Shown here one piece after another: positions 52,378-60,856 of a stretch of DNA of 64,000 nt. The notes beneath the pieces were generated by a model. It was not told the DNA's origin, made no database searches, and saw only the letters and a program-made list of their open reading frames with translations. Source of the stretch: Comamonas granuli NBRC 101663 (GTDB lineage: Bacteria; Pseudomonadota; Gammaproteobacteria; Burkholderiales; Burkholderiaceae_C); contig NZ_BBJX01000002.1 in NCBI RefSeq assembly GCF_000739995.1, forward strand, positions 124,001 through 188,000. The letters run 5' to 3'. A program made the translations under genes and the position numbers. How positions within the stretch are numbered: the stretch's first letter is position 1; every line of letters begins with the position of its first letter.

Positions 52378-54641
52378 GGGCGCCAGCGCTTGAGCAGCAG
52401 GGCGTTGGTCATCACGCTGACCGAGCTCAGCGCCATGGCCGCGCCCGCGACCACCGGGTTCAGATAGCCCAGCGCGGCCAGCGGTATGCCTGCCACGTTG
52501 TAGGCAAAGGCCCAGAACAGGTTTTGCCGGATCTTGGCCACGGTGCGGTGCGAGATATCGAGCGCTGCCGCCACGAGCTGCGGGTCGCCGCGCATCAGCG
52601 TGATGCCCGCGGCGTGCATGGCCACGTCGGTGCCATTGCCCATGGCCATGCCCACGTCGGCGGCGGCCAGGGCGGGCGCGTCGTTCACGCCGTCGCCCAC
52701 CATGGCGACGATGTGGCCCGCGGCGCCCCCCTGCTGTTGCAGCGCGCGCACGGCGGCGGCCTTGTCGCCGGGCAGCACCTCGGCCAGCACATCGCCGTTC
52801 TCGGGCTCCAGGCCCAGGCGGCGCGCCATGGCCTCGGCGGCGCTGCGGTTGTCGCCCGACACCATGACGCAGCGCACGCCACGCGCGCGCAGCGCCGCCA
52901 GGGCTGCGCGCGCGCCGGGCTTGGGCTCGTCGCCAAAGGCCAGCATGGCGCGCAGGACATAGGCGTCCGCACCGCCCGGCTCCCCGGCCACGCGCTCGGC
53001 CAGGGCCGAGACGGTGGCGCCCGCGCCCTGCCACTGCGCGGCCTGCGCTTGCAGGCTGCCCAGATCGACGCCCAGCTCCTGCATCCAGCGCAGGCTGCCC
53101 ACGAGGACGATGCGCGCGCCCACCACCCCCTCGGTGCCGCGCCCGGGCACGGCGCGCACGCCCGCGGGCGCGGCGATGGCCAGGCCGCGCTCCTGCGCCG
53201 CGTGCAGCACGGCGCGCGCCAGCGGGTGCTCGCTGCCGCTTTGCAGGCTGGCGGCGCAGGCCAGGAGCTGCGCCTCGTCCTGCCCCAGCGCAGCGGCAAA
53301 GGCCGTCAGCCGCGGCTGGCCCACGGTGAGCGTGCCGGTCTTGTCGAAGGCCACGGTGTCCACGCGGTGCGCGGTCTCCAGGGCCGCGGCGTCCTTGATC
53401 AGAATGCCCTGCTGCGCCGCCACCCCCGTGCCCGCCATGATGGCCGCGGGCGTGGCCAGGCCCAGGGCACAGGGGCAGGCGATCACGAGCACCGCCACGG
53501 CGCGGATCAGCGCCGTCTCCAGCCCCACGCCGGCCCACAGCCAGCCCAGCAGCGTGGCCAGCGCAATGGCCAGCACGATGGGCACGAACACCGCGGCCAC
53601 CTGGTCCACCAGGCGCTGGATGGGCGCCTTGGCGGCCTGCGCATCCTCCACCAGGCGGATGATGCGCGCCAGCACCGTCTCGGCCCCCACGGCCGTGACC
53701 TGCATGACGATGCGGCCCTCGCCATTGATGGAGCCGCCCGTGAGCTGCCCGCCCTGCGGCCCATCGGCGCTGCGCGCCACGGGCAGGGGCTCACCCGTGA
53801 GCATGGACTCATCGACCTGGGTGTGGCCCTCCACGATGCGGCCATCGACAGGAATGCGCTCGCCCGGGCGCACCACCAGGCGGTCGCCCGCCATCACCTC
53901 GGCGATGGGCACGTCCACCTCGCCGTCGCGGCCCAGCCAGTGCGCCACCTCGGGGCGCAGGGCGTGCAGCGCGCGGATGGCCGCCGTCGTCTGGCGCTTG
54001 GCACGCGCCTCCAGCCACTTGCCCAGCAGCACCAGCGTGATGACCACGGCCGAAGCCTCGAAATACAGGTGCGGCGCGTGGCCCGCCGCATGTCCCGTCG
54101 GTGCCGTGAGCCACAGCCACATCGACAGGCCCCAGCCCGCGCTCGTGCCCAGGGCCACCAGCAGATCCATATTGCCCGTCAGGGCCTTGGCCGCGTGCCA
54201 GCCCGCCTTGTAAAAGCGCGCGCCCAGGATGAACTGCACCGGCGTGGCCAGCAGGAACTGCGCCCAGGCGGGCAGCATCCAGTGCTGGCCGAACAGGTCG
54301 CCCAGCATGGGCAGCACCAGCGGCGCCGACAGCAGCAGGCCCAGGGCCACCGGCGCAAAACCGGCCCAGGGGCCGGCCGCGTCGGCGGCGGCCTCCTGCG
54401 CGGCCAGGGAGCGCGGCTCGTAGCCCGCGTTGCGCACCGCACGGCGCGCCAGCAGCTCCATGTCGGGCTGCACCGCGTCGAAGGTGATGTGCACCGACTC
54501 GGTGGCCAGGTTGACCGCCGCGTCCTGCACGCCCGGCAGTTTGCGCAGCGCACGCTCCACGCGCGCCACGCAGCTCGCGCAGGTCATGCCGCCCACACCG
54601 AAGTCGAGCTGGCCCACAGGGGTTTGGGGAGAAGCGTTCAT
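52374..54641 (-). CDS. copA: Copper-exporting P1B-type ATPase CopA
   Basis: Protein of 755 residues. One N-terminal heavy-metal-binding domain (GMTCASC, Cys21/Cys24), eight predicted membrane segments with the CPC ion motif (near residue 388, [11 protein letters not shown]), phosphorylation motif DKTGTLTVG (near 432) and hinge [10 protein letters not shown] (near 650). It exports Cu(I) from the cytoplasm. The gene faces copZ-cueR across a 149-base space with two CueR-type boxes; the -10-like TAAGCT on its strand is spaced 19 bases from a TTGACT, as MerR-family promoters require. Confidence 0.96.
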   Translation of the reverse strand: MNASPQTPVGQLDFGVGGMTCASCVARVERALRKLPGVQDAAVNLATESVHITFDAVQPDMELLARRAVRNAGYEPRSLAAQEAAADAAGPWAGFAPVALGLLLSAPLVLPMLGDLFGQHWMLPAWAQFLLATPVQFILGARFYKAGWHAAKALTGNMDLLVALGTSAGWGLSMWLWLTAPTGHAAGHAPHLYFEASAVVITLVLLGKWLEARAKRQTTAAIRALHALRPEVAHWLGRDGEVDVPIAEVMAGDRLVVRPGERIPVDGRIVEGHTQVDESMLTGEPLPVARSADGPQGGQLTGGSINGEGRIVMQVTAVGAETVLARIIRLVEDAQAAKAPIQRLVDQVAAVFVPIVLAIALATLLGWLWAGVGLETALIRAVAVLVIACPCALGLATPAAIMAGTGVAAQQGILIKDAAALETAHRVDTVAFDKTGTLTVGQPRLTAFAAALGQDEAQLLACAASLQSGSEHPLARAVLHAAQERGLAIAAPAGVRAVPGRGTEGVVGARIVLVGSLRWMQELGVDLGSLQAQAAQWQGAGATVSALAERVAGEPGGADAYVLRAMLAFGDEPKPGARAALAALRARGVRCVMVSGDNRSAAEAMARRLGLEPENGDVLAEVLPGDKAAAVRALQQQGGAAGHIVAMVGDGVNDAPALAAADVGMAMGNGTDVAMHAAGITLMRGDPQLVAAALDISHRTVAKIRQNLFWAFAYNVAGIPLAALGYLNPVVAGAAMALSSVSVMTNALLLKRWRP

Positions 54642-54675
54642 GGTCCGTCACCCGGAAATCACACACAGGACTGGC

Positions 54676-54752
54676 AGCTTAAACCTTGACATCCTGGCAG
54701 AGTCAAGCACCATGGAGGGGCTTGACCTTGCCACCGTGTCAAGCCGCATCCT
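54676..54752. promoter_or_regulatory. Two CueR-type operator/promoters between copA and copZ
   Basis: Two dyads CTTGAC-N11-GTCAAG lie at 54685-54707 and 54721-54743, 13 bases apart. On the copA strand TTGACT (54706-54701) is followed after 19 bases by TAAGCT (54681-54676). On the copZ strand TTGACC (54722-54727) is followed after 19 bases by CATCCT (54747-54752). The overlong 19-base spacer is the mark of MerR/CueR-activated promoters, so each divergent gene appears to have its own box. Confidence 0.75.
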
Positions 54753-54790
54753 GCGCCCTGTATCCACTGACCGTTCGCGAGAGAAGCACC

Positions 54791-54988
54791 ATGCAATACA
54801 CCTACCAAGTCCAGGGCATGACCTGTGGCCACTGCGAGCGCGCCGTCGTGCACGCCGTGCGCACCGTCGACGATGGCGCCGAAGTCAAGGTGGACCTGCC
54901 CACGGGCAAGGTCGTGGTCGAGAGCGATGCCTCGCGCGAGGCCATCGCCAACGCCATCCGGGAAGAAGGCTACCAGGTCGCCGCATGA
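54791..54988 (+). CDS. copZ: Copper chaperone CopZ
   Basis: Protein of 65 residues consisting of a single heavy-metal-associated domain with GMTCGHC (Cys12 and Cys15 bind Cu(I)). It should deliver copper to CopA. The ATG at 54791 follows the second CueR-type box by 47 bases and overlaps cueR at its 3' end. Confidence 0.93.
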   Translation: MQYTYQVQGMTCGHCERAVVHAVRTVDDGAEVKVDLPTGKVVVESDASREAIANAIREEGYQVAA

Positions 54989-55410
54989 GCCGCGCCCCGG
55001 CCGCCACCGCACAGGATGGGCCCGTGGCCATCGGCACGGCGGCTGCGCGTGCCGGGGTGTCGGCGCGCATGGTGCGGCACTACGAGTCGCTGGGCCTGCT
55101 CACCGGCGTGGCGCGCACCGGCAGCGGCTACCGCCAGTACACCGCGGCCGACGTGCACACCCTGCGCTTCATCCGCCGCGCGCGCGATCTGGGCTTTTCC
55201 ATGGACGAGATCGCCACCCTGCTGGGCCTGTGGCAGGACAAACAGCGCGCCAGCAGCCAGGTCAAGCAGATCGCCCAGCAGCACATCGCCAGCCTGAGCG
55301 AGCGCATCGCCGCCATGCAGGCCATGCAGCGCACGCTGCAGGCGCTGGTGCAGTGCTGCCATGGCGACGGCCGGCCCGACTGCCCCATCCTCGACGACCT
55401 GGCAGGCTGA
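54985..55410 (+). CDS. cueR: Copper-responsive MerR-family regulator CueR
   Basis: Protein of 141 residues. The MerR-type winged HTH (IGTAAARAGVSARMVRHYESLGLL, GYRQYTAADVHTLRFIRRARDLGF) is followed by a dimerisation helix and the metal loop CCHGDGRPDCPIL. Cys125 and Cys133 have the eight-residue spacing of the CueR Cu(I) site. It activates copA and its own operon when copper rises. ATG overlaps the copZ stop (ATGA), so the two are co-translated. Confidence 0.94.
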   Translation: MSRAPAATAQDGPVAIGTAAARAGVSARMVRHYESLGLLTGVARTGSGYRQYTAADVHTLRFIRRARDLGFSMDEIATLLGLWQDKQRASSQVKQIAQQHIASLSERIAAMQAMQRTLQALVQCCHGDGRPDCPILDDLAG

Positions 55411-55423
55411 CCTGCCCTCCCCC

Positions 55424-56713
55424 ATGCTCGACCTGCTGATCACCAACGCCACCCTGCCCGACGGGCGCCGCCACATCTCCGTGGCCGTACAGGACGGCCG
55501 CATCGCCGAAGTGACCGAGGGCCTGCGCGCCCCGGCGCACGAGACCGTGGACGCCGGCGGCCTGCTGCTCTCGCCGCCCTTTGTCGATGCGCATTTCCAC
55601 CTCGACTCGGCGCTCACCTACGGCCAGCCGCGCGTGAACGCCAGCGGCACCCTGCTCGAAGGCATTGCCCTGTGGGGCGAGCTCAAGCCCACGCTCACGC
55701 ACGAGGCCATCGTCGAGCGCGCCCTCGCCTACTGCGACTGGGCCGTGGCGCGCGGCCTGCTGGCCATCCGCAGCCATGTGGACACCAGCGACCCGCGCCT
55801 GCTGCCGGTGCATGCGCTGCTCGACGTGAAGCAGCGCGTGGCGCCCTACCTGGACCTGCAGCTCGTCGCCTTCCCGCAGGACGGCCTGCTGCGCCGCCCC
55901 GGCGCACTCGAGAACCTGCAGCGCGCCCTGGCCCTGGGCGTGGACGTGGTGGGCGGCATCCCGCATTTCGAGCGCACCTACGCCGAAGGCAGCGAGAGCG
56001 TGCGCATCCTCTGCGCACTCGCCGCCGAGCAGGGCAAGCGCGTGGACCTGCACTGCGACGAGAGCGACGACCCGCAATCGCGCCACGTCGAAACCCTGGC
56101 CTGCGAAACCCAGCGCCTGGGCCTGCACGGCCGCGTGACGGGCTCGCACCTCACCTCCATGCACAGCATGGACAACGATTACGCCAGCAAACTCATGGCG
56201 CTGATGGCCGAGGCGCAACTGGGCGTGGTGGCCAACCCGCTGATCAACGTGACGCTGCAGGGCCGGCACGATACCTACCCCAGGCGCCGCGGCATGACGC
56301 GCGTGCCCGAGCTCCTGGCCGCAGGCCTGACCGTCGCCTTCGGCCACGACTGCGTGCTCGACCCCTGGTACGCCGGCGGCAGCGCCGACATGCTGGAGGC
56401 CGCCCACATGGGCCTGCACTTGGCGCAGATGACCAGCGCACAGGCCATGCGCCAGTGCTTCGAGGCCGTCACCACCCACCCCGCCGCCCTGCTGGGTCTG
56501 CAGGGCTACGGGCTGGCGCCTGGCTGCCATGCCGACTTCGTGCTGCTGCACGCGCGCGACCCGGCAGAGGCCATCCGCCTGCGCGCCACGCGCCTGGGCG
56601 TCTGGCGCCGCGGCCGCCGCGTGGCCAGCAGCCCGGCGCCGGTGGCGCAACTGGCGCTGCCCGGGCGGCCCGGGCAGGTGAGCCTGCTGGCGCCGCCCCG
56701 GCCCCCGGAGTGA
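55424..56713 (+). CDS. codA: Cytosine deaminase
   Basis: Protein of 429 residues of the amidohydrolase superfamily. The metal ligands are in DAHFHLD (HxH), the His-Cys-Asp-Glu of DLHCDESDDPQSRHVE, and VTGSHLTSMHSM. The late Asp is in FGHDCVLDPW. The block NPLINVTLQGRHDTYPRRRG followed by MTRVPELL is nearly identical in layout to E. coli CodA. It deaminates cytosine to uracil for pyrimidine salvage; the uracil permease earlier in the window would fit the same route. It starts 13 bases after cueR and may be partly co-transcribed. Confidence 0.93.
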   Translation: MLDLLITNATLPDGRRHISVAVQDGRIAEVTEGLRAPAHETVDAGGLLLSPPFVDAHFHLDSALTYGQPRVNASGTLLEGIALWGELKPTLTHEAIVERALAYCDWAVARGLLAIRSHVDTSDPRLLPVHALLDVKQRVAPYLDLQLVAFPQDGLLRRPGALENLQRALALGVDVVGGIPHFERTYAEGSESVRILCALAAEQGKRVDLHCDESDDPQSRHVETLACETQRLGLHGRVTGSHLTSMHSMDNDYASKLMALMAEAQLGVVANPLINVTLQGRHDTYPRRRGMTRVPELLAAGLTVAFGHDCVLDPWYAGGSADMLEAAHMGLHLAQMTSAQAMRQCFEAVTTHPAALLGLQGYGLAPGCHADFVLLHARDPAEAIRLRATRLGVWRRGRRVASSPAPVAQLALPGRPGQVSLLAPPRPPE

Positions 56714-56969
56714 CCCGCCCGGCGCGCGGCAGCTCCGGGTGGTGGTAACCATGGAAGACCTGCGGTTTTCTTCCTCTACCGCAACATCCATACATCACCG
56801 GCGACCTCGGGATGCATGGATAATCCTTGAAATTTCCAATCTATTCAATGACTTAGCCAGTGGTTTCCTCGTTCGCGAGGGCACCAGAGATCTTGCCTTA
56901 CCAACGTTCAGCGTGGGAATACAACCGGCGAGTCGAACAGAGCGCTCCGGCCGGTCAGCCGGCATCTCC

Positions 56970-56988
56970 ATCAAGTACCCATCAAACA
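56970..56988 (+). repeat. 19-bp direct repeat, left copy
   Basis: ATCAAGTACCCATCAAACA, identical to the copy at 57057-57075. Confidence 0.85.
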
Positions 56989-57006
56989 GGCATCTTTTGC
57001 CAACTT

Positions 57007-57037
57007 GTTGTCAATAAAAGAAAAATTTTATGACAAC
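57007..57037. repeat. AT-rich inverted repeat
   Basis: GTTGTCAATAAAA (57007-57019) faces TTTTATGACAAC (57026-57037), a near-perfect inverted repeat with one extra base in the left arm. It lies between the two direct-repeat copies, 40 bases past the stop of the minus-strand AlbA_2 gene. No T-run follows on the minus strand, so an operator or mobile-element end is as likely as a terminator. Confidence 0.55.
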
Positions 57038-57056
57038 CTCTCGAAATCGCCTATTC

Positions 57057-57075
57057 ATCAAGTACCCATCAAACA
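57057..57075 (+). repeat. 19-bp direct repeat, right copy
   Basis: ATCAAGTACCCATCAAACA, 87 bases from the left copy and ending two bases before the stop of the AlbA_2 gene. Confidence 0.85.
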
Positions 57076-57077
57076 AA

Positions 57078-58541
57078 TCAGGCCCAATGCGGCACATACC
57101 GGCGCAACTTCGGTGCCGCGGCTTCGTCCTCCAGTCGGATGACGCCTGCCGCCAGCGCGTCCTTGAGCAACCGGGAGGCAATGGCGCTGTTTTTGGGGTC
57201 GATACCAAAGCGCTGGCGCAGCGTGGCGTTGGTCATGTACTTCCGCTGCACGTAACGCAGGCAGGCATGCAAATAGACGGCGCGCACACGGTCTTCCCGG
57301 TCCATACCTGCCAAGGGGCGCGGAGCAAACAGGGTGGCGCGGGTGGATTCGCCCACCACGTCAAACGCAGGCGCAGGGAGCTGGTACAGCTCAGCCTCGG
57401 ACACCACCTTGTCCACACCACTGCCACGCTCCTCACAAATACCCACCAATCGCATGATGGAGGCCAGGCTTTCATTGCGCGAGCGGGGCGGGTGGTCCAG
57501 CATGCGCTGGGGTTCCATAAGCGGCTTGCCCGGGTTGGTGATTTCCATTCGGTCGTCAAAGATTTCCACCATGGGTCCACTGCCTGTCACGCTCAGGTCT
57601 TGATGGATTAGTGCGTTGGCCACCAACTCACGTATGGCCAATTCGGGGTACATGCGCACCGATTTGCGCAGCGCCTGGCCAATCACCTCATTGATGGGCA
57701 GCAGATTGTTCACAAACCCCACCAGCCCCTCAAAGCCTGCTGCGTAGCCCCGCATACCTTCCTGCTCGCGCAGCGTCTTGACGCGCCCAGTCCCTTCGTA
57801 AACCACCACACGCACCGCCTTGCGCTGCAGGCGCGGAAAGTCAGCCAACCGCTTGGCAAACAGCAGCGCGCCCAAATTGAAGATGCGCCAGTGACCTCCA
57901 CCCATAGGTTCCACCATGCGATGCGCCTGCAAGCCAGTGAGCATGCCGTCACGGTGATTGGGGACTGGCTTGTCCAGCAGCTCGAAAAATGCCGGGTAGT
58001 CGAGCAGCCTCAAAACCTCGTCGGCGCCGAGTTTCTCAGCTGCAGGCAGCATTTCAAAAGGCGTTGCATCCAGCATGCGCCATAGCGTGCGTTCTCTTTC
58101 AGGAAAATCTTTGAGCGGCTTCTTGTAGGAGCCTACGCGGATGTACTCCACTCCTTGAAACTTCACCGGGTGCCGGAACGCAGAGTCAATCTCCAGCATC
58201 ACCAATGAACAACCATTCACCTCGATGCGATGGAAATGAAAACCGATACGGGGGCTCAGCAATCGCAACAGCCAGCTTTCCAGCTCTTCGTTGCCTTGCC
58301 GAACGGCCTGTGGATCAAAACTCGTTCCCACAATGGCGTGCCCTTCGTCGGCAATACCCCATAACATGTACGCATGGGCCCTGCCTTCCAAGGCTGCGCT
58401 GTTGGATAGCGCGGAGATGTACTCGCCGATATCATGTGGCTCAGCCTTGTTTTCCTTGAACTCTAGCCAGCCAGTTTCAGATGGCATGGCTACAAACTCC
58501 AGAACCAAACTGCGCAGGTAATGCTGGTCTCGCAAGCTCAT
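57078..58541 (-). CDS. AlbA_2 (Schlafen-type) / HATPase regulator-like protein
   Basis: Protein of 487 residues. The N-terminal AlbA_2 nucleic-acid-binding domain (about 20-150) contains WLEFKENKAEPHDIGEYISALSNSAA and VEYIRVGSYKKP. The central ATPase domain of the HATPase_c_4 type has IRELVANALIHQDL and EERGSGVDKV. The C-terminus is a winged-helix region (MTNATLRQRFGIDPKNSAIASRLL). Such proteins are often found inside type I restriction loci, and here an hsdR remnant is divergent and 66 bases away. GGGGAGAT precedes the ATG at 58541. Lower GC than neighbours. Biochemical role not established. Confidence 0.8.
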   Translation of the reverse strand: MSLRDQHYLRSLVLEFVAMPSETGWLEFKENKAEPHDIGEYISALSNSAALEGRAHAYMLWGIADEGHAIVGTSFDPQAVRQGNEELESWLLRLLSPRIGFHFHRIEVNGCSLVMLEIDSAFRHPVKFQGVEYIRVGSYKKPLKDFPERERTLWRMLDATPFEMLPAAEKLGADEVLRLLDYPAFFELLDKPVPNHRDGMLTGLQAHRMVEPMGGGHWRIFNLGALLFAKRLADFPRLQRKAVRVVVYEGTGRVKTLREQEGMRGYAAGFEGLVGFVNNLLPINEVIGQALRKSVRMYPELAIRELVANALIHQDLSVTGSGPMVEIFDDRMEITNPGKPLMEPQRMLDHPPRSRNESLASIMRLVGICEERGSGVDKVVSEAELYQLPAPAFDVVGESTRATLFAPRPLAGMDREDRVRAVYLHACLRYVQRKYMTNATLRQRFGIDPKNSAIASRLLKDALAAGVIRLEDEAAAPKLRRYVPHWA

Positions 58542-58606
58542 ATCTCCCCACAATCGCCAGAGCGAATTCTTTGCGCCGATCTGTACGATCAGAACCCAAA
58601 CGCAGT

Positions 58607-59086
58607 ATGACAGTAGCTCCCCCGCAAAGGACTACACGCATAACAAGCTTCCTGCGCGCCCACGAAGACCGGCTCGTGCTGCACAAGCTGCGCCGCAACC
58701 AGCCGCTGACCGCCACAGACCTTCAGGAACTGGAAGCCCTACTGCACGAAGCGGGCGGCACCGATGGCGATATCGAGCGCGCCCGGGCGCTGCACACCAG
58801 CCTGCCCACCTTCATTCGTTCGCTGGTGGGGCTCGACCGCGAGGCCGCTACCGCCGCATTTGCCGGCCTGATTGGCTCGGGGACGGCCAGCGCCAGCCAG
58901 TTGCAGTTCATCGAGGAAATCGTGCAGCACCTGACGGAACACGGCGTCATGCCGGCAGCCAGGCTGTATGAATCACCGTTCACCGACATACATGCACACG
59001 GACCGGATGGTGTTTTCGAGTCCGCGAAAGTAGCGCTGCTGCTCAAGACCCTGGAACAACTCGAACCTCAGCAAGAGGCTGCATAA
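58607..59086 (+). pseudogene. hsdR: Type I restriction endonuclease subunit R, C-terminal remnant
   Basis: Only about the last 155 residues of an HsdR of roughly 800 or more remain. The EcoEI-type C-terminal domain is recognisable in FLRAHEDRLVLHKLRRNQPLT, TASASQLQFIEEIVQHLTEHG and the closing RLYESPFTDIHAHGPDGVF. Nuclease and helicase domains, hsdM and hsdS are absent. An in-frame ATG at 58607 exists but the product could not restrict DNA. The break lies just upstream of the AlbA_2 gene start, marking a deletion junction. Confidence 0.85.
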
Positions 59087-59116
59087 GCAGCGCCTGGCAG
59101 CCGGGGTGCGCCGCCC

Positions 59117-59851
59117 TCAATCGCCCGCAGCCCGCGCACGCGGTTTGCGCGGTTTGCGCGCGGGCTGGGGCGCAGCAGCCGGGGCCGTCGCCGCCTGCCC
59201 CAGCACGCCGTGCAGCAGCGTGGTGACGCACTGGTCGGCCACCTGCGCCGGGCTGTACTCGCCGCCGCTCTGGTACCAGCGCCCGATCCAGCTCAGGGCG
59301 CCGGCGATGACGAAAGCCGTCATCTTCGGGTCGCAGGGTGCGAGCGAGCCTTCCCGCACGCCCTGCGCCACCAGGCGGCGGAAGGCCAGGTCGATCTCGG
59401 ACTTCATGCGGCGCAGCTCGCTGCGGCTGGGCTCGGGCACCTCCTCGTCGCCCACGCGGATCAGGCACATGCCGAAGGGCTGCATGACGATGCCCGCATA
59501 CACCTGCATGCAGGCGCGCAACTGGTCCACGGCGTTGCCGCCCGCGGCGCGCGAGGCCTCTATGCCTTCCAGCGTCATGGCCAGGCCCTGGTTCACGCAC
59601 TGCAGCAGGATTTCGTCCTTGTTCTTCACGTAGTAGTACAGCGTGGGCTTGCTCACGTGCAGGCGCGCGGCAATGTCGTCCAGCGAGGTCGCGTGAAAGC
59701 CCCGCTCGTTGAACAGCTCGGCCGCCGCCTGCAGCACGGCGTTGCGCTTGGCCTCGCGCTGCTGCTCGCGGTCCATGCTGTGGGCCCAGGGCGAGCGGGT
59801 CAAGGGCGCCGCCTGGGGTGGGCGCTTGCGGGGGGCGGGGGTCTGGGTCAT
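59117..59851 (-). CDS. TetR-family transcriptional regulator
   Basis: Protein of 244 residues. The HTH is FHATSLDDIAARLHVSKPTLYYYVKNKDEIL (about 54-84) after a basic/Pro N-terminus. The helical ligand domain follows, and the tail is Lys/Arg/Pro-rich (RKPRKPRARAAG). It faces livG2 across 135 bases that hold a clear palindrome, so it probably represses the Liv operon, perhaps in response to an acyl-CoA. Ligand unknown. Confidence 0.88.
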   Translation of the reverse strand: MTQTPAPRKRPPQAAPLTRSPWAHSMDREQQREAKRNAVLQAAAELFNERGFHATSLDDIAARLHVSKPTLYYYVKNKDEILLQCVNQGLAMTLEGIEASRAAGGNAVDQLRACMQVYAGIVMQPFGMCLIRVGDEEVPEPSRSELRRMKSEIDLAFRRLVAQGVREGSLAPCDPKMTAFVIAGALSWIGRWYQSGGEYSPAQVADQCVTTLLHGVLGQAATAPAAAPQPARKPRKPRARAAGD

Positions 59852-59906
59852 AGAGCGCGCGGTCACCGGGAAAACACCGATGCAAGAGAGGGATTTTGCC
59901 GTCCAG

Positions 59907-59945
59907 AATCTACTCACGAGTAAACAGTCTACGCAAAAGTAGATT
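59907..59945. promoter_or_regulatory. Candidate TetR operator
   Basis: TACTC-AC-GAGTA (59911-59922) is a dyad of the TTTACTCATGAGTAAA type bound by several fatty-acid-related TetR regulators. In addition AATCTACT (59907-59914) is answered by its exact reverse complement AGTAGATT (59938-59945). Both lie between the divergent tetR and livG genes. Confidence 0.5.
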
Positions 59946-59986
59946 TTTCCAGGTGCGCACAAACCCGTAGAGAGCCGGAAACAGCG

Positions 59987-60856
59987 ATGGCGACACACCC
60001 CCCTGGCAGCCCCGGCGCTGCCCCCCTGCTGCAGGTCGATGGCGTGACGCTCGCGTTCGGCGGCGTCAAGGCGCTCACGCAAGTGGGCTTTGACGTGCAG
60101 GCGGGCTCCATCACCGCCGTCATCGGCCCCAATGGCGCGGGCAAGACCTCGCTGTTCAACACCATCTCGGGCTTTTACCGGCCCACCGAGGGCAGCATCC
60201 GCCTGCGCGGCCAGGAGATCACGCGCATCCCCGCGCCGCAGCGCGCCCGCATGGGCCTGGGGCGGAGCTTCCAGAACATCGCCCTGTTCCGCGGCATGAC
60301 GGTGCTCGACAACATCAAGCTCGGCCGCCACGCGCACCTGCGAACCAACGTGCTCGACGCGCTGCTCTACTGGGGCCGCGCGCGCCGCGAGGAAGCCGAG
60401 CTGCGCCGCGACATCGAGGAGCGCATCATCGACTTCCTGGAAATCGACCACATCCGCCACGCACCCGTCTCGGCCCTGTCCTACGGCCTGCAAAAGCGCG
60501 TGGAAATGGCGCGCGCCCTGGCCATGCAGCCCGAGATCCTGATGCTCGACGAGCCCGTGGCCGGCATGAACCGCGAGGAGACGGAGGACATGGCGCGCTT
60601 CATCCTCGACGTGCGCGCCGAATGGGGCGTGACGGTGCTGATGGTGGAGCACGACATGGGCATGGTGATGGACCTGTCGGACCACGTGGTGGTGCTCAAC
60701 TTCGGCCAGGTCATCGCCCAGGGCGTGCCCGCCGTGGTGCAGGCCAACCCCGAGGTCAGCCGTGCCTACCTGGGCTCGGGCAACGTCCATGAACTGCGCG
60801 CCAAGCTGCAGGCGGCAGCGCGCGGCGCACAACCCAGCACCAAGGTGGCGGCATGA
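59987..60856 (+). CDS. livG: ABC transporter ATP-binding protein LivG-type (second system)
   Basis: Protein of 289 residues. Walker A GPNGAGKTS, Q-loop GRSFQNIALF, signature SALSYGLQKRVEMARAL, Walker B ILMLDEPVAGMNREE and switch VEHDMGMVM are intact. A C-terminal extension after SRAYLGSG (VHELRAKLQAAARG) is longer than usual. First gene of the second Liv operon; overlaps livH by four bases. Confidence 0.92.
   Translation: MATHPPGSPGAAPLLQVDGVTLAFGGVKALTQVGFDVQAGSITAVIGPNGAGKTSLFNTISGFYRPTEGSIRLRGQEITRIPAPQRARMGLGRSFQNIALFRGMTVLDNIKLGRHAHLRTNVLDALLYWGRARREEAELRRDIEERIIDFLEIDHIRHAPVSALSYGLQKRVEMARALAMQPEILMLDEPVAGMNREETEDMARFILDVRAEWGVTVLMVEHDMGMVMDLSDHVVVLNFGQVIAQGVPAVVQANPEVSRAYLGSGNVHELRAKLQAAARGAQPSTKVAA

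Larger units (their letters stand above)
56714..57077. other. AT-richer intergenic region between codA and the AlbA_2 gene
   Basis: 364 bases without a credible gene. It holds a 10-bp stem-loop (ATCCATACAT at 56786-56795 against ATGCATGGAT at 56812-56821, one mismatch), a small perfect hairpin CCTCG-TTCG-CGAGG (56867-56880), two copies of a 19-bp direct repeat and an AT-rich inverted repeat near its right end. Base composition is far below the flanking genes, suggesting acquired or decayed DNA. Confidence 0.6.

Noticed and set aside
57007-57037. AT-rich inverted repeat as a Rho-independent terminator of the AlbA_2 gene.
   Set aside because: The stem is AT-rich and no T-run follows in the right direction, so it was listed as a repeat of unknown role.
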